This document shows positions 43,681 through 52,224 of a DNA stretch of 64,000 nucleotides, piece by piece. A program made the position numbers and the translations under genes. Source of the stretch: Rhodopseudomonas palustris (lineage in GTDB: Bacteria; Pseudomonadota; Alphaproteobacteria; Rhizobiales; Xanthobacteraceae); the NCBI RefSeq assembly GCF_007005445.1, contig NZ_CP041387.1, positions 1 to 64,000 on the forward strand. Reading direction: 5' to 3'. Each line of letters opens with the position of its first letter. The first letter of the stretch is position 1. The notes beneath the pieces are model-generated. The model worked only from the letters and a program-made list of their open reading frames with translations. It was not told where the DNA came from and did not search any database.

Positions 43681-44901
43681 ATGAATCTACGCTACAGCTC
43701 CGTCCTCACCTCCGTGACGGCGATCGCGGCTTTGACGCTGGCCGTCGGTGCGGCGGCAGCGGCCGACAAGAAATACGATCCCGGCGCCAGCGACACCGAG
43801 ATCAAGATCGGCCAGACCGTGCCGCATTCCGGGCCCGGCTCGCTGTACGGCGTGCTCGGCCGCGTCGGTGAAGCCTATTTCCAGATGCTCAACGAGAAGG
43901 GCGGCATCAACGGTCGCAAGGTCAAGTTCCTCACCCTCGACGATTCCTACAGCGCCCCGAAGGCGGTCGAGGCGACCCGCAAGCTGGTGGAGCAGGAGGA
44001 AGTGTTGGCGCTGTACGGCTCGCTCGGCACCGCCCCGCAAACGGCGGTGCATAAATACCTAAATTCCAAGAAGGTGCCGCAGCTTCTGCTGAACACCGGC
44101 GCGTCGAAGTGGAACGACCCGAAGAACTTCAAATGGACCATGGCGGGCCTGCCGCTGTATCCGACTGAAGCGCGGATTCTCGCCAAGCACGTCGTCGCGG
44201 TGAAGCCTGACGCCAAGATCGCGATCCTGTACCAGAACGACGATTTCGGCCGCGACTTCCTGGCGCCGTTCAAGAAGGTGCTGGAGGAGGCCGGCGGCAA
44301 GGCCAAGGTGGTGGCCGAAGCCAGCTACGACCTGACCGAGCCGACGATCGATTCGCAGATCATCAATCTGTCGAAGTCCGGTGCCGACGTGTTCTTCAAC
44401 ATCACCACCGGCAAGGCGACCTCGCAATCGATCCGCAAGATCTCCGAAGTCGGCTGGAAGCCGTTGCATCTGCTGTCGGCCGGATCGACGGGGCGCTCGA
44501 TCCTCAACGCCGCCGGTCTGGAAAACTCCAAGGGCATCGTGGCGATCCGCTACTCGAAGGAAGTCGGCGTGCCGCGGTTCGAGAACGACCCGGAGGTGCA
44601 GGCGTTCGAGGCGTTCCGGGCCAAGTATCTGCCGAACGTCGACAAGGACAATACCATCGCCTATGCGGGCTATGGTCAGGCGGCGACGATGGCGGAGATC
44701 CTGCGGCGCTGCGGCGACAACCTGACCCGGGAAAACGTGCTGAAGCAGGCGTCAAACCTGAAGGGCTTCCATTCGCCCTATTTCCTCGACGGCATCACCT
44801 ACAGCTACACTCCGGACGACTACACCCCGATGAAGACGCTCTACATCGCGACCTTCAACGGCTCCGATTGGGACATTTCCGACAAGCCGGTCACCGAATG
44901 A
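43681..44901 (+). CDS. ABC transporter substrate-binding protein, branched-chain amino acid (LivJ) type
   Basis: 406 residues with a Sec signal (1-28). Periplasmic-binding fold: IKIGQTVPHSGPGSLYG, INGRKVKFLTLDDSY, EEVLALYGSLGTA and ILYQNDDFGRDF. It captures an amino acid, or an aromatic or short-chain acid as many R. palustris LivJ-like proteins do. No permease or ATPase gene is next to it, so it must work with components coded elsewhere. Terminator at 44930-44958. Confidence 0.92.
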   Translation: MNLRYSSVLTSVTAIAALTLAVGAAAAADKKYDPGASDTEIKIGQTVPHSGPGSLYGVLGRVGEAYFQMLNEKGGINGRKVKFLTLDDSYSAPKAVEATRKLVEQEEVLALYGSLGTAPQTAVHKYLNSKKVPQLLLNTGASKWNDPKNFKWTMAGLPLYPTEARILAKHVVAVKPDAKIAILYQNDDFGRDFLAPFKKVLEEAGGKAKVVAEASYDLTEPTIDSQIINLSKSGADVFFNITTGKATSQSIRKISEVGWKPLHLLSAGSTGRSILNAAGLENSKGIVAIRYSKEVGVPRFENDPEVQAFEAFRAKYLPNVDKDNTIAYAGYGQAATMAEILRRCGDNLTRENVLKQASNLKGFHSPYFLDGITYSYTPDDYTPMKTLYIATFNGSDWDISDKPVTE

Positions 44902-44929
44902 CCATCGCTTGACACCCGATGTTGCTGCG

Positions 44930-44958
44930 AACGCCCGCCATCCCGGCGGGCGTTCTGG
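44930..44958 (+). terminator. Terminator of the binding-protein gene
   Basis: AACGCCCGCC / GGCGGGCGTT stem with a 5-base loop and CTGGTTTT after it. Confidence 0.85.
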
Positions 44959-44995
44959 TTTTCGGCAGAACCTCTCCTGACAGTTCTTCTGCGTT

Positions 44996-47764
44996 GTGGC
45001 CGACCTCGACCGGCGCGGCCGCAATGCCTACTTTGGCAGAGTGAGCTTCGTCGATTCCGCCCCGTGCCCCGATCTGCTGCCCGAACTGTTCCGGCGCTGG
45101 TTCGCCGCGCGCGGCTGGGCGCCGCGCGATCATCAGCTCGCACTATTGGAAAGAGCTCGCACCCAGCGCTCGGCGCTGCTGATCGCCCCGACCGGCGCCG
45201 GCAAGACGCTGGCCGGATTTTTGCCGACGCTTGTCGAGTTGAGCGCGCCGCGGCCCGCAAACCTCTCCTCGCTTGCCGGGAGAGTTCGAACGGCCGGCGA
45301 AGCCGGTCGGTCGGGTCAGGGGGCTGATGAGCCTCCGCTCGACGAAGCTGCGCGTGATGCCGAGACGCCCCCTCATCCGTCGCGAGCTGCGCTTGCCGCG
45401 CCACCTTCTCCCCGCACGCGGGGGGAAGGATTGGCGCCGCGCTCCGGCGGTCTGCATACCCTGTACATCTCGCCGCTCAAGGCACTCGCGGTCGACATCG
45501 CCCGCAATCTCGAAGCCCCGATCGGCGAGATGAAGCTGTCGATCCGGGTCGAAACCCGCACCGGCGACACCCCGGTGTCGCGGCGCACCCGGCAGCGCAA
45601 ATATCCGCCCGACATCCTGCTGACCACGCCCGAGCAACTCGCGCTGCTGCTCGCCTCCGACGATGCGCCGTATCTGTTCGGCAGCTTGCGGCGCATCGTG
45701 CTCGACGAGCTGCACGCGCTGGTGACCTCGAAGCGCGGCGATCTGCTGTCGCTCGGTCTTGCCCGGCTGTGGCGGATCGCCCCGCAGCTCCGCGCCATCG
45801 GCCTGTCGGCGACGGTGGCCGATCCGGGCGAACTCGCGCGCTTCCTGGTGCCGCAGCCCGACGGCACACCGGAGTCGGCCGACATCGTGGTCGCCAGCGG
45901 CGCGGCGCAACCGATCGTCGAGATGCTGGATACCAGGGAGCGGTTGCCGTGGGCCGGGCATTCGGCGCGGCACGCGCTGCCCGAAATCTACGACCTGATC
46001 CGGCGCAACACCACGACGCTGGTGTTCGTCAACACCCGCAGCCAGGCCGAGATGCTGTTTCAGGAGCTGTGGCGGATCAACGACGACAATCTGGCAATCG
46101 CGCTGCATCACGGTTCGCTCGACGTCGCGCAGCGCCGCAAGGTCGAGGACGCGATGTCGGCCGGCCGGTTGCGCGGCGTGGTGTGCACCTCGTCGCTCGA
46201 TCTCGGAATCGACTGGGGCGATGTCGATCTCGTCGTCAATGTCGGCGCACCGAAAGGCTCGTCGCGGCTGATGCAGCGGATCGGCCGCGCCAATCACCGG
46301 CTGGATGAAGCCTCGCGCGCCGTGCTGGTGCCGGCCAATCGGTTCGAAGTGCTGGAATGCGCCGCCGCGATCGATGCCGTCGCCGAGAACGCGCAGGATA
46401 CACCGCCGCAGCGCACCGGCGCGCTCGACGTGCTGGCGCAGCACATCCTCGGCTGCGCCTGCGGCGAGCCGTTCTTGGCCGATGATTTGTATGCCGAGAT
46501 CCGCAGCGCCGCGCCTTACGCGGATCTGCCGCGCGCCGATTTCGACGACACCCTCGATTTCGTCGCCACCGGCGGTTACGCTCTGAAGAGCTACGAGCGC
46601 TTCGCCCGCATCAAGCAGGACAAGCAGGGCAAATGGCGCGTCGCCAATCCGAAGGTGCGGCAGGCCTATCGGCTCAACGTCGGCACCATCGTCGAGGAGG
46701 CGATGCTGAAGGTGAAGCTGGTGCGCTCGGCCAAGTCGAAGGGCAGCGGCCATACCGGCGCGATCGCGCGCGGCGGCCGGATGCTCGGCCAGATCGAGGA
46801 GTACTTCATCGAGGGTCTGACGCCCGGCGACACCTTCGTGTTCGGCGGCGAGGTGGTGCGCTACGAGGCGCTGGTGGAGGATCAGGTCTACGTCTCGCGC
46901 GCGAACGACAAGGACGCGCGGGTGCCGTCCTACATGGGCGGCAAGTTCCCGCTGTCGACCTATCTGGCCGAACGCGTCCGCGGCCTGCTCGCCGACAAGC
47001 GGACCTGGAAGGGGCTTCCCGACCAGGTCCGCGATTGGCTGGCGCTGCAGACCAAGGCGTCGCGCGTGCCGGGGCGCAGCGAGCTGGTGGTCGAGACGTT
47101 TCCGCGCGCTGCCAAGTACTATCTGGTGTGCTACCCGTTCGAGGGGCGGCTCGCGCATCAGACGCTCGGCATGCTGCTGACGCGGCGGCTGGAACGCGCC
47201 CGCGCCCGGCCGCTCGGCTTCGTCGCCAACGAATACGCGCTGGCGGTGTGGGGGCTCGGTGATACGTCGCAGATGATCCGGCACGGCCGGCTCGATCTCG
47301 ACGCGCTGTTCGATCCCGACATGCTGGGCGACGATCTCGAAGCCTGGCTGGCCGAATCGGCGCTGATGAAGCGTACCTTCCGCTACGCGGCGATCATCTC
47401 CGGACTGATCGCGCGGCGCTTCGCCGGCGAGGAGAAGAGCCGCCGGCAGGTACTGTTCTCGACCGACCTCGTTTACGACGTGCTCAACAAGCACCAGCCG
47501 GACCATGTGCTGCTCCGCGCTGCCCGCGCCGACGCCGCCACCGGCCTGCTCGATCTGCGCCGCCTCAGTGATATGCTAACGCGAATCAGAGGGCACATCG
47601 TCCACAAGGAACTCGACCGGGTTTCACCTCTCGCTGTGCCGGTCATGCTGGAAATCGGCCGCGAAGCCGTGTACGGCGAAGCCAGTGACGAACTGCTCGC
47701 CGAAGCCGCCGACGAACTGGTGCGCGAGGCGATGGAAGGTCCGTCAAGGCGTAGGATGGGTTGA
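44996..47764 (+). CDS. Ligase-associated Lhr-type DEXH helicase, with in-frame repeat insertion
   Basis: 922 residues from GTG 44996 (GTG 45041 is an alternative; no good ribosome site for either). SF2 helicase with APTGAGKT (64-71), VLDELHAL (about 236-243), TSSLDLGIDWG and QRIGRANHR, followed by the Lhr winged-helix/core domain. It unwinds DNA for repair. Residues about 88-150 (rich in Pro, Ala, Gly, as PPSPRTRGEG) interrupt the normally short link before LHTLYISPLKALAVD and are the translation of a palindromic repeat. The last codons and stop (RMG-stop) also come from a repeat. Confidence 0.93.
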   Translation: MADLDRRGRNAYFGRVSFVDSAPCPDLLPELFRRWFAARGWAPRDHQLALLERARTQRSALLIAPTGAGKTLAGFLPTLVELSAPRPANLSSLAGRVRTAGEAGRSGQGADEPPLDEAARDAETPPHPSRAALAAPPSPRTRGEGLAPRSGGLHTLYISPLKALAVDIARNLEAPIGEMKLSIRVETRTGDTPVSRRTRQRKYPPDILLTTPEQLALLLASDDAPYLFGSLRRIVLDELHALVTSKRGDLLSLGLARLWRIAPQLRAIGLSATVADPGELARFLVPQPDGTPESADIVVASGAAQPIVEMLDTRERLPWAGHSARHALPEIYDLIRRNTTTLVFVNTRSQAEMLFQELWRINDDNLAIALHHGSLDVAQRRKVEDAMSAGRLRGVVCTSSLDLGIDWGDVDLVVNVGAPKGSSRLMQRIGRANHRLDEASRAVLVPANRFEVLECAAAIDAVAENAQDTPPQRTGALDVLAQHILGCACGEPFLADDLYAEIRSAAPYADLPRADFDDTLDFVATGGYALKSYERFARIKQDKQGKWRVANPKVRQAYRLNVGTIVEEAMLKVKLVRSAKSKGSGHTGAIARGGRMLGQIEEYFIEGLTPGDTFVFGGEVVRYEALVEDQVYVSRANDKDARVPSYMGGKFPLSTYLAERVRGLLADKRTWKGLPDQVRDWLALQTKASRVPGRSELVVETFPRAAKYYLVCYPFEGRLAHQTLGMLLTRRLERARARPLGFVANEYALAVWGLGDTSQMIRHGRLDLDALFDPDMLGDDLEAWLAESALMKRTFRYAAIISGLIARRFAGEEKSRRQVLFSTDLVYDVLNKHQPDHVLLRAARADAATGLLDLRRLSDMLTRIRGHIVHKELDRVSPLAVPVMLEIGREAVYGEASDELLAEAADELVREAMEGPSRRRMG
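45261..45428. repeat. Palindromic repeat inside the helicase gene
   Basis: From ACCTCTCCTCGCTTGCCGGG to ACCTTCTCCCCGCACGCGGG plus GGAAGG, with CCCCCTCATCCGTCGCGA in between: a pattern common in intergenic repeats of alphaproteobacteria. In frame over about 56 codons without a stop. Confidence 0.8.
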
Positions 47765-47781
47765 GCGCAAGCAAACCCATC
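47755..47781. repeat. Short palindromic repeat forming the helicase stop
   Basis: GATGGGTT and AACCCATC arms around GAGCGCAAGC. The helicase TGA (47762-47764) is inside this element, so the protein end is set by it. Confidence 0.75.
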
Positions 47782-47802
47782 GCGCCGTGCACTGCACTAT
47801 CC

Positions 47803-47888
47803 GTCATGCCCGGGCTCGTCCCGGGCATCCACGAATACAGCATTCCCCCGAGCTCATCGTGGATGGCCGGGACAAGCCCGGCCATGAC
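47803..47888. repeat. Palindromic repeat, GTCATGCCCGGGC type, before pdeM
   Basis: Hairpin from GTCATGCCCGGGCTCG to GGACAAGCCCGGCCATGAC with inner arms ATCCACGA and TCGTGGAT. The ATG at 47884 that may start pdeM is part of its right arm. Confidence 0.85.
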
Positions 47889-48585
47889 GACAATGGTTCC
47901 CGATCCGCTCCCGATCACCGATTGCAGCGTCGCCATCGCCGGCGCTACGTTCGTCGCCGATCTGTCCGGTGCGCTGTACTGGGAAGACGAGCGGCTGCTG
48001 GTCGTGTCCGATCTGCATCTGGAAAAAGGCTCCAGCTACGCGATGCGCGGCGTGCTGCTGCCGCCCTACGACACGGTGGCGACGCTCGGCCGATTAGGTG
48101 AGGTGATCGTGCGGTTCGATCCGCGCTGCGTGATCGCGCTCGGCGACAGCTTTCATGATCGCGATGCGCATCATCGGCTGTCCGATGCCAACCGTGATAT
48201 TCTCACCGCGCTGCAGGCGCGGCGCGACTGGATCTGGATCGCCGGCAACCACGATTCCGAGCTGCCGTGCAGCCTCGGCGGCAGCGTCGCGGCCGAAGTG
48301 CTGATCGGCGACGTCGCGTTCCGTCACGAGCCGACTGGCGCCTGCGGCGAGATCGCCGGCCATCTGCACCCGAAAGCGCGGGTCAGTCGCCGCGGCCGCA
48401 GCATCGAGCGCCGCTGCTTTGCCGGCGACGGCATGCGCGTGGTGATGCCGGCATTCGGCGCCTATACGGGCGGCCTCAACATTCGCGATGCGGCCTTCGC
48501 GCGATTGTTCGGCGGCGCGGCTTTCACCGCCCATGTGCTCGGCGACAATCGCCTCCACGCCATCGCCGCCGCGCGCTGCTGCTGA
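47884..48585 (+). CDS. pdeM: Ligase-associated DNA damage response endonuclease PdeM
   Basis: 233 residues from ATG 47884; ATG 47893 is also possible. Frame stays open up to a TTG at 47761 but that part translates a repeat. Calcineurin-like phosphoesterase motifs: DLH (VVSDLHLEKG), GDSFHD, GNHD and GHLHPKA. Fourth member of the ligase-exonuclease-helicase module and expected to cut or trim DNA in repair. Located downstream of the helicase gene across two repeats. Confidence 0.9.
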   Translation: MTTMVPDPLPITDCSVAIAGATFVADLSGALYWEDERLLVVSDLHLEKGSSYAMRGVLLPPYDTVATLGRLGEVIVRFDPRCVIALGDSFHDRDAHHRLSDANRDILTALQARRDWIWIAGNHDSELPCSLGGSVAAEVLIGDVAFRHEPTGACGEIAGHLHPKARVSRRGRSIERRCFAGDGMRVVMPAFGAYTGGLNIRDAAFARLFGGAAFTAHVLGDNRLHAIAAARCC

Positions 48586-48633
48586 CCCCATAACAATCCT
48601 CGATACTACTATCCACGAGATAACTATCCACGA

Positions 48634-48733
48634 GTCATTCCGGGGCGCTCACGAAGTGAGCGAACCCGGAATCTCTCTTTGCAATAATCTCGGGATTCCA
48701 GGTTCGCTTGCTACGCAAGCGCCCCGGAATGAC
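48634..48733. repeat. Palindromic intergenic repeat, GTCATTCCGGGGCG type
   Basis: GTCATTCCGGGGCGCTCACG ... GCGCCCCGGAATGAC hairpin between the convergent pdeM and LysR genes. Family shared with 35258-35398. Confidence 0.85.
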
Positions 48734-48748
48734 AGCGAGGAAGAAGGA

Positions 48749-49612
48749 TCACGCCACCTTGGCGTGGATCTGGTCGCAGAATTCGGCGAGCGTTTCGGCA
48801 AGACGCAGCGTCGCCGGGCTGGCTTGCGGGCCGGCGATCAGGGCGAGTTCGGTGCGGTCGATCGGCGGGAAACCGTCGCGCGCCGTCAGCTTGCGGTGGT
48901 CGGCCTGGATCGAAATCTCCGACAGGATCGACAGACCGAGCCCGGCCGCGACCGCGGCTTGAATCCCGGCGAGGCTGGAGCTGGTATAGGCCATGTGCCA
49001 GCGCCGGCCCGTGGTTTCGATCGCGTGGATCGCACGGGTGCGATACAGGCAACCGCCGGGAAAGAAGATCAGCGGCACCGAACTGGCTTTGGCGTTGCAC
49101 GGGTGGTTCTTGCTGTTCACCCAGTAAACCCGCTCCGGCCACACCGCGATCGCGCCGCTGCCGCCGGTCTCGCGCTTCAGCAGCGCGAGATCGAGGTCGC
49201 CACGTTCGAGATCGCGCTTCAGATTCAGGCTCTGGTCGGCGCGGACGTCGAGCCGCAGCCCGGGGCGCGCCCGCGAGAAGCTGCCGAGCAGCCGCGGCAA
49301 CCGGTAGAGCGCGAAATCTTCCGGTATTCCCAGCCGAACCGCGCCCTCGTTGCCCGGCCGCGCCACCACGTCGCGCGCCTCTTCGGCGAGCGCCAGCAGG
49401 CGCCGCGCGTAGGACAACAGCCGTTCGCCGGCCTCGGTCGGGATCACGTCCTTGCCGCTGCGGTCGAGCAGTTGCCGGCCGAGATCGTCTTCCAGCCGCT
49501 TGATCTGCTGACTCACCGTCGACTGCGTCCGGTGCACACGCTCGCCGGCGCGGGTGAAGCCGCCGGCTTCCACCACCGAGACGAAACTGCGCAGCAATTC
49601 GAGGTCGAGCAC
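48749..49612 (-). CDS. LysR-type transcriptional regulator
   Basis: 287 residues: winged HTH at 1-60 (GGFTRAGERVHRTQSTVSQQIKRLE) and an effector-binding domain. Divergent from the EamA transporter gene with 101 bases between, which is the usual layout for a LysR protein and its target. The effector is unknown. Confidence 0.92.
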   Translation of the reverse strand: MLDLELLRSFVSVVEAGGFTRAGERVHRTQSTVSQQIKRLEDDLGRQLLDRSGKDVIPTEAGERLLSYARRLLALAEEARDVVARPGNEGAVRLGIPEDFALYRLPRLLGSFSRARPGLRLDVRADQSLNLKRDLERGDLDLALLKRETGGSGAIAVWPERVYWVNSKNHPCNAKASSVPLIFFPGGCLYRTRAIHAIETTGRRWHMAYTSSSLAGIQAAVAAGLGLSILSEISIQADHRKLTARDGFPPIDRTELALIAGPQASPATLRLAETLAEFCDQIHAKVA

Positions 49613-49713
49613 CGGCTGCTCACTATTTGAAATTCCACTGACATCGATCTTATCATTTAATTTCCAGATGACAACGCGCGCGCCTAGATCGGAGTGGTGT
49701 TCAGGAGGCTACG

Positions 49714-50634
49714 ATGTCGCTCGCGCCCACCACCTCGCTCATCACCCCCACATTCAACACCCGCCCGTTGCAGATCGCGCTGTTCTGCGCGCTGTGGAGC
49801 TTTGCGTTCGTGGCCGGCAAGGCCGGCGTCGCCGACTGTCCGCCGTTGATCCTGCTGGCCGGACGGTTCACGCTCGCCGGCGTGCTGATTCTCGGGCTGT
49901 CGGCGCTGATGCGCGAGCATTGGAATCTGCGCCCGCGCGACATCGCGCTCTGCGCGCTGCTGGGCGTCATCAACAACGCGCTGTATCTCGGCCTCGGTTA
50001 TATCGGTCTGCAGACCGTCTCGGCCGGCATCGGCGGACTGATCGTCAGCGCCAATCCGGTGTTCACCGCGGTGCTGGCGGCGCTGGTGCTGCACGAGGCA
50101 TTGACCTGGCGAAAGGTCGTCGGCCTGGTGCTCGGCGTCGCCGGGGTCGCCTTCATCGTCTGGCACCGCATCGCGATCGGCACCGAGGCGTGGCACGGCG
50201 TCGGCTTCACGCTGGCTTCGCTGGCGTCGATCGTCGCCGGCACCATTCTGTTCAAGCGCCTGGCGCCGCACGGCAGCCTGTGGATCGGCAACGGCATTCA
50301 GAATCTCGCCGCGGGACTGGTGCTGACGCCGCTCGCTTTCTCGCTGTCGAGCGTCGGCGACATCGTGCCGAGCTGGCGGCTTGCAGGCGCCTTCGCGTTC
50401 CTGGTGCTCGGCGGTTCGATCGTCGCCTATTGGCTGTGGTTTCGCCTGCTGACGCTGTACGGCGCGACTGCCGCCAGCGCTTGGCATTTCGTGATGCCGC
50501 CGCTGGCGATGCTGTTCGCCTGGCTGGCGCTGGGTGAATTGATCGACCTCCGCGATCTGCTCGGCGTCATCCCGGTGGCGATCGGGATCTATCTGGTCAC
50601 GCGGCCGGTCCGGCGAGGCACGCAGGCGGCTTGA
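49714..50634 (+). CDS. EamA/DMT family transporter
   Basis: 306 residues, about ten transmembrane helices in two EamA repeats. WSFAFVAGKAGV near the start and GLQTVSAGIGGLIVSANPVFTAV are family-typical. Probably exports an amino acid or metabolite. Target of the divergent LysR regulator by position. Start ATG follows AGGAGGCT. Confidence 0.9.
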   Translation: MSLAPTTSLITPTFNTRPLQIALFCALWSFAFVAGKAGVADCPPLILLAGRFTLAGVLILGLSALMREHWNLRPRDIALCALLGVINNALYLGLGYIGLQTVSAGIGGLIVSANPVFTAVLAALVLHEALTWRKVVGLVLGVAGVAFIVWHRIAIGTEAWHGVGFTLASLASIVAGTILFKRLAPHGSLWIGNGIQNLAAGLVLTPLAFSLSSVGDIVPSWRLAGAFAFLVLGGSIVAYWLWFRLLTLYGATAASAWHFVMPPLAMLFAWLALGELIDLRDLLGVIPVAIGIYLVTRPVRRGTQAA

Positions 50635-50712
50635 GCCGCGGTGTCGCTGCATTGCCGGAACCGGCCGGTCTCGGCTACGTTGAGATCGAGATCGGCGAGC
50701 CGGGGACCGAGT

Positions 50713-52059
50713 GTGAAGCACAGCGCCAGAGGCGATGCCGAAGACCCCGCTTCTTTCGGGTCTGGGGTCGGCGACGTCCCCAAGGTTCAGCGGCTCGAGA
50801 CATTTCGGCTCCGCGGCTTCTTCAAGACGCTCGGGCCGGGCCTGATCACCGGCGCTTCCGACGACGATCCTTCCGGCATCGGCACCTACAGCCAGGCGGG
50901 CGCACAGCTGGGCTACGGCATCAGCTGGACGATGCTGCTGACCTTTCCGCTGATGGTGGCGATCCAGGAGATCTCCGGCCGGGTCGGCCGCGTCACCGGA
51001 CACGGCATCGCCGGCAACGTCTGTCGGCACTATTCCGGCAAACTGCTGGCGGCGATTGTCGTGCTGCTGTTCACCGCCAACACCATCAACATCGCTGCCG
51101 ACCTCGCCGCAATGGCCGACGCCACCAAGCTTCTGGTCGGCGGCCACCCGCTGCTCTATGTGGTGGCGTTCGGCGCGATCTCGGTTCTGGCGCAGGTCTT
51201 CTTCGACTACAAACGCTACGTGGCGGTGCTGAAATGGCTGACGCTGTGTCTGTTCGCCTATGTCGGCGCGCTGGCGGTGGCGAAGGTGGACTGGCCGCAG
51301 GCCGCCGCTGGCGTGCTGATCCCGCAGCTCACCTGGAGCAGCGGTTATCTCACCACCATCGTGGCGATCCTCGGCACCACGATCTCGCCGTATCTGTTCT
51401 TCTGGCAGGCCTCGCAGGAGGCCGAGGACGAGCGGATCGATCCGCACAAGAAGCCGCTGACGAAATCGCCGCAGGATGCGCCGCGGGAATTCCAGCGCAT
51501 CCGGGCCGACACCATCGTTGGCATGGCGTTCTCGAATCTGATCGCGCTGGCGATCATCATCACGGCGGCCGCGACCCTGCACGCCAGCGGCCGGACTGAC
51601 ATCGAGACCTCGGCTCAGGCCGCCGAAGCGCTGAAGCCGATCGCCGGTCCGTTCGCCGAATGGATCTTCGCGCTCGGCATCGTCGGCACCGGCCTGCTGG
51701 CGATCCCGGTGCTGGCCGGCTCCGCCGCCTATGCGGTCGGCGAGGGACGGCGCTGGCCGGTCGGTCTGGCGCGCAAGCCGAAGCAGGCGGTGGCGTTCTA
51801 CAGCGTGCTGGCGCTGTCGGCGGTGCTCGGCATCGCCATCAACTTCGCGCCGATCAATCCGATCTCGGCGCTGTATTGGAGCGCGGTGATCAATGGCGTG
51901 CTCGCGGTGCCGGTGATGGTGCTGTTGATGCTGATCGCGCGGCGCCGCGACGTGATGCACCGCTTCACCGTGGGCGGCCCGCTGTATTGGCTCGGCTGGC
52001 TGTCGACTGCCGCGATGGGGCTCAGCGTCATCGCGATGGCGGTGGGGTATTTGCTTTAA
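50713..52059 (+). CDS. Nramp-like divalent metal transporter lacking the canonical metal motifs
   Basis: 448 residues from GTG 50713 (GTG 50641 would add 24). Eleven or so helices. Helix 1 reads ASDDDPSGIGT instead of the DPGN of true Nramp, and helix 6 reads GTTISPYLFFW instead of the MPH motif, so the Met and His that prefer Mn/Fe are absent. A Mg or other substrate is possible. It starts shortly after the EamA gene but has its own family and may be separate. Confidence 0.85.
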   Translation: MKHSARGDAEDPASFGSGVGDVPKVQRLETFRLRGFFKTLGPGLITGASDDDPSGIGTYSQAGAQLGYGISWTMLLTFPLMVAIQEISGRVGRVTGHGIAGNVCRHYSGKLLAAIVVLLFTANTINIAADLAAMADATKLLVGGHPLLYVVAFGAISVLAQVFFDYKRYVAVLKWLTLCLFAYVGALAVAKVDWPQAAAGVLIPQLTWSSGYLTTIVAILGTTISPYLFFWQASQEAEDERIDPHKKPLTKSPQDAPREFQRIRADTIVGMAFSNLIALAIIITAAATLHASGRTDIETSAQAAEALKPIAGPFAEWIFALGIVGTGLLAIPVLAGSAAYAVGEGRRWPVGLARKPKQAVAFYSVLALSAVLGIAINFAPINPISALYWSAVINGVLAVPVMVLLMLIARRRDVMHRFTVGGPLYWLGWLSTAAMGLSVIAMAVGYLL

Positions 52060-52074
52060 CGGGCCCCACACGCC

Positions 52075-52215
52075 GTCATTCCGGGGCGGTCGCGAAGCGA
52101 CCGAGCCCGGAATACCGAAGTTATCAGGCCGAGAGGCCGGCACACGTGGCGCTGCCGGGTGCCCTGAATCTCGAGATTCCAGGTTCGCTCGCTGCCGCAA
52201 GCGCCCCGGAATGAC
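52075..52215. repeat. Palindromic intergenic repeat, GTCATTCCGGGGCG type
   Basis: GTCATTCCGGGGCGGTCGCG ... AGCGCCCCGGAATGAC between convergent genes; longer variant like 35258-35398, including the TTATCAGGCCGAGAGG middle. Confidence 0.85.
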
Positions 52216-52224
52216 CGGGCGCCA

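Noticed and set aside
41768..43684. 638-codon plus frame opposite the outer-membrane protein gene
   Set aside because: No domains, no ribosome site, and strongly biased composition; the minus-strand barrel gene is clearly real.
47761..47883. Longer N-terminus of PdeM starting at TTG 47761
   Set aside because: The added 41 residues are the translation of intergenic repeats and do not belong to the family.
49684..52200. 838-codon minus frame opposite the EamA and Nramp-like genes
   Set aside because: Low-complexity Arg/Gln/Asp-rich shadow.
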